From DSWT01 sp035415725 (GTDB lineage Bacteria > Chloroflexota > Anaerolineae > B4-G1 > SLSP01), in NCBI GenBank assembly GCA_035415725.1, contig DAOOGN010000001.1, forward strand, positions 62,001 to 126,000: 64,000 nt of DNA, written 5' to 3'. The notes beneath the pieces are model-generated. The model was not told where the DNA came from and made no database searches. It was given only the letters and a program-made list of their open reading frames with translations. The translations under genes were made by a program, and so were the position numbers. The first letter of the stretch is position 1. The number at the start of each line of letters is the position of its first letter. Below are positions 60,179 through 64,000 of this stretch, piece by piece.

Positions 60179-61577
60179 TGGAGCGCAGGCATCCACGGCG
60201 AATGTCATAACCGACAGCATACTGGTCGAAAATCAATCGCGGCGCATTCATCTCTTGCGCAGTGTGGCCTTGATCGTTTTGGCGGCATGTTCTGTGGTGT
60301 TGCTGGGTTACTTCATAGCTCTGTTTTTCATTCCCCATCTCCCTGTTTCACTGCCGGTTGTCGGCGCGATGGCGATCCTATCTATGCTCGCTGTGCTTGT
60401 TCTGCTCACGCGGGGGCGCTTCGAACCGGCATTACGGCTCGGCATCGTGAGTTTGACCGCGATGTGGTTTGCGGCCATGTATTTCCTCAACGGGACGCGG
60501 GGGCCGGCGATTTTACTGTCGCCGTTGATCATGTTGATTGCCGGTGTCATAGGTGAACGTCGTTATGCCCGGCCTACCAGCATAGTCCATATAGTGTTCT
60601 ATGGACTGTGCATAGCCTTAGAGTCCCTGGGAGTGATCACCCCTTATCAGATGACGGGACCGGCTTCCTGGGTGGCTTGGCTTGCATGTTTCATCTTGGC
60701 GGCTGTCATAATGATCATGATTAACCGACAGTTTATCGCGTATTTGGGGTATGCTCTCTCGGCTTCTCTGAAGCGCGAGGAAGCACTGGCGGAAATGAAC
60801 CGGCTTGCACAGGCATCGGTGGACGCCGAGCGTATGGCACAGACGCAGGCCCAGGAGAACGCGCTCCAGCTCCAGGAAGTGACGCAGGAATATGTCACTT
60901 TCCTGGAACGTATCGCCGCCGGCGACTACAGCGCCTCGTTGGACTTGAGTGCGTTGGCCGCTAGGCCAAATCTGCCACAGGAATTAGTCAGCTTAGGAGA
61001 ATACATCAACACGACGGTTGTCAGTCTGGTATCGGCCTTGAATGAAGCGCAGAATGCCCAGCGAACTTACATGCGTCAGTCCTGGGAGAGTCTGATGGAA
61101 GCCGGCCGCATGCCCGGCGGCTATCGTTATCATGTGGATGAAGAGAGCCAAACAGAGCATGTGGAGATCGCCGAAGACGCCTGGCTGCCGCCGATGACCG
61201 AGGCGGTGCGTTCTCAAGAGGTCGCGGTCCGCCAGGATGAATTGGCGATTCCCATCGCTTCAGGGATGCGCGCGCAATTGATCGGCGCGCTGGGGGTGCG
61301 CCGCAGCGGGCAGGAAGAATGGAGCGAAGATGAGCTGGCGCTGGTGACAGCGGTGACCGATCAATTGGCGCAAACATTGGAGAACTTGCGTTTGCTCGAT
61401 GAAACGACACGCCGTGCAGCGCGCGAACAGATGTCGGGTGAAATCACCGCCCACATCCGTGAAGCAGTGGAAATCGAGGCGGTCCTGGAGCGCGCCTTGA
61501 GCGAACTGGGAGGCGCCTTGGCCGCCGACCGTGGTGCGGTGTATCTGGCGTTGAACGAACAGGAAAAGGCTGAATGA
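60171..61577 (+). CDS. Membrane-HAMP-like sensor with C-terminal split GAF (468 aa)
   Basis: A paralogue of 41226-42572. TM helices (about 28-190), a coil, a HAMP-like segment (about 245-300: RIAAGDYSASLDL, LVSLGEYINTTVVSLVSAL), the abbreviated GAF (310-410; RQSWESLMEAGRMPGGY, DELAIPI) and the stub (418-462, HIREAVEIEAVLERALSEL) make up the protein, with no canonical GAF. The ATG at 60171 is preceded by GAGGAAGGAG and overlaps the previous gene by 8 bases. An in-frame GTG at 60153 lies within that ribosome site and is rejected. It has no output domain. Confidence 0.78.
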   Translation: MNNGAQASTANVITDSILVENQSRRIHLLRSVALIVLAACSVVLLGYFIALFFIPHLPVSLPVVGAMAILSMLAVLVLLTRGRFEPALRLGIVSLTAMWFAAMYFLNGTRGPAILLSPLIMLIAGVIGERRYARPTSIVHIVFYGLCIALESLGVITPYQMTGPASWVAWLACFILAAVIMIMINRQFIAYLGYALSASLKREEALAEMNRLAQASVDAERMAQTQAQENALQLQEVTQEYVTFLERIAAGDYSASLDLSALAARPNLPQELVSLGEYINTTVVSLVSALNEAQNAQRTYMRQSWESLMEAGRMPGGYRYHVDEESQTEHVEIAEDAWLPPMTEAVRSQEVAVRQDELAIPIASGMRAQLIGALGVRRSGQEEWSEDELALVTAVTDQLAQTLENLRLLDETTRRAAREQMSGEITAHIREAVEIEAVLERALSELGGALAADRGAVYLALNEQEKAE

Positions 61578-61629
61578 GAACATCGATCAGCGTGACGATG
61601 TCAACAATGCCGGTGATGAGGAAGCGATT

Positions 61630-63423
61630 ATGATGAAATCGTGGGCTGAACAAAAGGCGGATTTAACGGCGGCATGGGACCGCTTCGTGACGGTCAATGT
61701 CCCTGATGAAGAGGAAGCGCGTCTGGGGCGTCTGTTTTGTGTGGTGATGGTGCTGACGTTTGTCCTGGCGCTGGCGCTGGTACTGATCTTTGTGATTGCT
61801 ACCACGCGTGATCTGTTCGCCACCCGGCTTCAGGGGTGGTTGGCGACGGCTTGCTCACTGGTTTTTGTGCCTCTATCGGTGATAAGCTTCTTCCGCGCCA
61901 AGCAGGGGAACGTTTCTTCTATCGCCTCACTGTTTGTGTGGCTCAATTTTATCGGCATAGCGATAGCCGTTTTGGCCACGGACGGCATAAACTCGCCTGT
62001 CTGGCTGCTGTTCTTTTGGCCGGTGATGCTGGCCGGCATGTTCTTGGGGCCGCGGAGTGGAGTACGTATGGCCTTCGGCGTTCTGATCTACTATGGTCTA
62101 CTGGCGCTGCTGTGGACTTATGTCTTCAAAGTACCCGCGCCGGATTCCTCGGATTCCTCTGTTCGTCTTTTCTATTACCTGGTGCGGGCCTTTGGATTGT
62201 TAATGCTGGTGGCGGCAGCCGGCTTCCTGAATTATCTGAGTATGAGTAGCGTGCGCCAAAATCTGACCCGCACGCGGCTTATCAGCCAGGATCTGCGGGC
62301 CACGCAGCGTCTGTTGGAGAGACGGGTGGCAGAGCGCACGGATGAATTGGCCAAACGCGCCGAACAGTTCAGGACGATTGCCGAGCTGAACCGTACCGTC
62401 GCCTCGGTTGCAGATATGTCCTTGCTGTTGAATACTGCTGTGCACTTGATTGCGGAACGTCTGGGGTACGATCATGTGGGGATTTTCTTCGTCGATCCGC
62501 GCGGCGAATGGGCCGTCCTGCGGGCGGCTTCCTCAGAAGGGGGACAGCGCATGTTGGCGCGGGGCCACCGGCTGCGGGTAGGCCAACAGGGCATCGTGGG
62601 CTATGTGGCGGCGACGGGGCTGCCCCGCCTGGCCTTTAGCGTGGGTGAGGACGCCGTCTGGTTCAACAACCCTGACCTGCCGGATACGCAATCAGAGATA
62701 AGCCTGCCGTTGGTGGCACGTGGGCAGACGATCCTCGGTGTGCTGGACATTCAGACGCATGTCAGAGCCGCCTTTACGGAGGAAGACATAACCGTGTTGC
62801 GTATCCTCGCCGATGGTATTGCTGTCGCCGTGGCGAACTCGTTGTCTCTGGAAGAGACGACAACTGCCCTGGCGCGTCTGGAACGTTATCAAGAACAGGA
62901 TGCTTTGCACGCCTGGCGTCAGGTCTTGGCCCGGCGGCGGATGCAGGTAGGGTACGGTTTTGAATCGGGCTTTGTTTATCCGGTGGCCGTGGAGTCTGTG
63001 GCGGAGGCTGAGGGGGGCGAATTAAGTGAAGTGACAACCCGTGTGACCGCTGATGGGCGGCACCTTTTGTTGGCGCCGATTCGTGTCCAAAACCGCAACG
63101 TAGGCGTGCTCTCGTTTGAAAAAACGGCGCCCTGGGTCGAGGATCAAATCCAGTTGACACGGTTTGTGGTCGAGCAGTTGGACCTGGCGTTGGATAACGC
63201 ACGTCTGCTCGAAGAGACACGGCTGCGTGCGAATCAAGAGCGTGCGCGCAGTGACATCGTGGGCCGCATCCGCGCCATGACCAGCACTGATGCGATCTTG
63301 CGCAACGCTGCGCGCGAGTTGGGCCTGGCGTTGCAAGTCGAACGCAGTCGCATACAACTGTTGCCGCCCGGCGAGGGGCGCGTGGAAGGTCCGGCGCCGT
63401 CCGTGGCGCAAGAAGAGGCATAG
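61630..63423 (+). CDS. Membrane GAF sensor protein (597 aa)
   Basis: A cytoplasmic lead with acidic VNVPDEEEARLG, about six TM helices (35-205), and a coiled coil (RLLERRVAERTDELAKR) precede GAF (about 250-410; WAVLRAASSEGGQRML, GIVGYVAATG, TQSEISLPL). A modified abbreviated GAF (415-535; DALHAWRQVLARRRMQVGY) and the stub (545-585, IRAMTSTDAILRNAARELG) follow. Gln replaces Arg in the usual TRSE motif. GAGGAAG lies before the paired ATG codons at 61630 and 61633. Downstream, a second lipoprotein gene begins after 9 bases. No output domain. Confidence 0.82.
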   Translation: MMKSWAEQKADLTAAWDRFVTVNVPDEEEARLGRLFCVVMVLTFVLALALVLIFVIATTRDLFATRLQGWLATACSLVFVPLSVISFFRAKQGNVSSIASLFVWLNFIGIAIAVLATDGINSPVWLLFFWPVMLAGMFLGPRSGVRMAFGVLIYYGLLALLWTYVFKVPAPDSSDSSVRLFYYLVRAFGLLMLVAAAGFLNYLSMSSVRQNLTRTRLISQDLRATQRLLERRVAERTDELAKRAEQFRTIAELNRTVASVADMSLLLNTAVHLIAERLGYDHVGIFFVDPRGEWAVLRAASSEGGQRMLARGHRLRVGQQGIVGYVAATGLPRLAFSVGEDAVWFNNPDLPDTQSEISLPLVARGQTILGVLDIQTHVRAAFTEEDITVLRILADGIAVAVANSLSLEETTTALARLERYQEQDALHAWRQVLARRRMQVGYGFESGFVYPVAVESVAEAEGGELSEVTTRVTADGRHLLLAPIRVQNRNVGVLSFEKTAPWVEDQIQLTRFVVEQLDLALDNARLLEETRLRANQERARSDIVGRIRAMTSTDAILRNAARELGLALQVERSRIQLLPPGEGRVEGPAPSVAQEEA

Positions 63424-63432
63424 ACGGGTCCT

Positions 63433-64000
63433 ATGAAGATGAAACGTTGGCGTCTGTGGGGGTTGATGATCGCTTTAGCTTTGGCCATGGCGTGCCAGCC
63501 GGCGCAGAGGGGGGCCTTGCCTGCCCCTGTACCGAACGCGCCGGCGCGGGATAAATTGCGCCTTTTCTGGGTCAACAGCTATGCCGGCGAAGATGTATGG
63601 TCCCAACAAGTACGAACAGGCGTTTTGGAGACATTGGCGCGTAGCGGCTATACGCTTGTAGAGGGCACATTGGAAATGGAGACCTTTAATATGGAGGTAC
63701 AGCAGATCCCTATGATTGACGTCGCTACGCCGGCAGCCAACCGGGCCGTGGAGAAGATTCAGGCTTCCCAACCCGATCTGGTGGTCGTCGTTGGCGATGT
63801 GGCCTCACGTGCTGTCATTCCCCGCTATCCCGATCGCAGCCTCCCCTTTGTTCTGTGCGGATTTGTCGGTGATCCGGCAGTGTATGGTCTGAATCTACCT
63901 AACGTCACCGGAGTTTTGGAGGCCTTGCATCCTGTGCAGACGGTGGCGATGGCGTATGCCTTTGTCGAAGATGCCCAGCAGTATATGATCCTCAGTGATG
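63433..64000 (+). CDS. ABC_sub_bind-like lipoprotein, 5' part (continues beyond window)
   Basis: The frame is open from the ATG at 63433 to the window end (189 codons). The N-terminus MKMKRWRLWG, a hydrophobic stretch and LAMA-C21 form a lipoprotein signal. After a Pro/Ala linker come LRLFWVNSYAGEDVW, QPDLVVVVGDVASRAV, LPFVLCGFVGDP and LPNVTGVLEALHP. These are the first-lobe features of two-lobe substrate-binding proteins of the ABC_sub_bind type (known from sensor-kinase neighbourhoods as well as transporters). It lies 9 bases after a membrane GAF gene, mirroring 49089-50108. No ribosome site is strong, and the C-terminal lobe is outside the window. Confidence 0.75.
   Translation, partial: MKMKRWRLWGLMIALALAMACQPAQRGALPAPVPNAPARDKLRLFWVNSYAGEDVWSQQVRTGVLETLARSGYTLVEGTLEMETFNMEVQQIPMIDVATPAANRAVEKIQASQPDLVVVVGDVASRAVIPRYPDRSLPFVLCGFVGDPAVYGLNLPNVTGVLEALHPVQTVAMAYAFVEDAQQYMILSD

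Noticed and set aside
17067..63423. GAF domains as cyclic-nucleotide receptors for the upstream cyclase
   Set aside because: The NKxnFx3DE signature of cNMP-binding GAFs was not seen in the canonical GAFs, so this link is not claimed.
17067..63423. The C-terminal stub as a degenerate HisKA phosphoacceptor helix
   Set aside because: No H-box histidine is present, and the stub aligns better with the first helices and strand of the GAF domains in the same proteins.

Overview
The window looks like part of a Chloroflexota chromosome (Anaerolineae or Caldilineae type). This is inferred from moderately high GC, short tandem repeats of 7-8 bp between genes, a DUF4870 membrane protein, and a very large set of GAF proteins sharing the tail style 'RLYQDTQRRAAREQ'. 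No rRNA, tRNA, CRISPR array, transposase or phage gene was seen.

Left part (1-13.5 kb), mixed housekeeping and accessory genes. On the minus strand are an edge-truncated response regulator-GAF-class III nucleotide cyclase (1-1027) and mnmA. On the plus strand follow a DUF4870 protein, recJ (with a strong, apparently leaderless promoter), a UDP-glucuronate-epimerase-like SDR, and a decayed stretch holding two gene remnants and an 18-bp-stem palindrome. Then come hutH, a second SDR, a membrane-anchored TPR protein and a YfhO-like multi-pass membrane protein. Short tandem repeats sit directly against several start codons, and two repeat blocks lie inside the yfhO-like reading frame.

Right part (13.8 kb to the window end), a sensor island of at least 50 kb, all on the plus strand with short gaps or overlapping start and stop codons. 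It opens with two single-domain receivers and one complete histidine kinase (Cache-HAMP-GAF-HisKA-HATPase). Nineteen large GAF proteins follow, none with a recognisable output domain. Their N-terminal halves are interchangeable: about six TM helices, 7TM-Cache-HAMP, Cache-HAMP, cytoplasmic LacI-type effector-binding domain, or PAS. Two lipoproteins of the ABC_sub_bind type, without permease or ATPase, are interspersed; the second runs off the window.

All 19 proteins end alike: a GAF-like module lacking the first helices and first strand, then a coiled coil, then a 'stub' that resembles exactly those missing helices and strand. This could be a circularly permuted or domain-swapped GAF. One protein (55853-60178) also carries the two pieces internally in canonical order. 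My working model (inference) is a many-input sensory array in which membrane, cytosolic and lipoprotein-linked sensors associate through a constant C-terminal module and feed the single kinase and its two receivers. The nearby receiver-cyclase is a possible second outlet.
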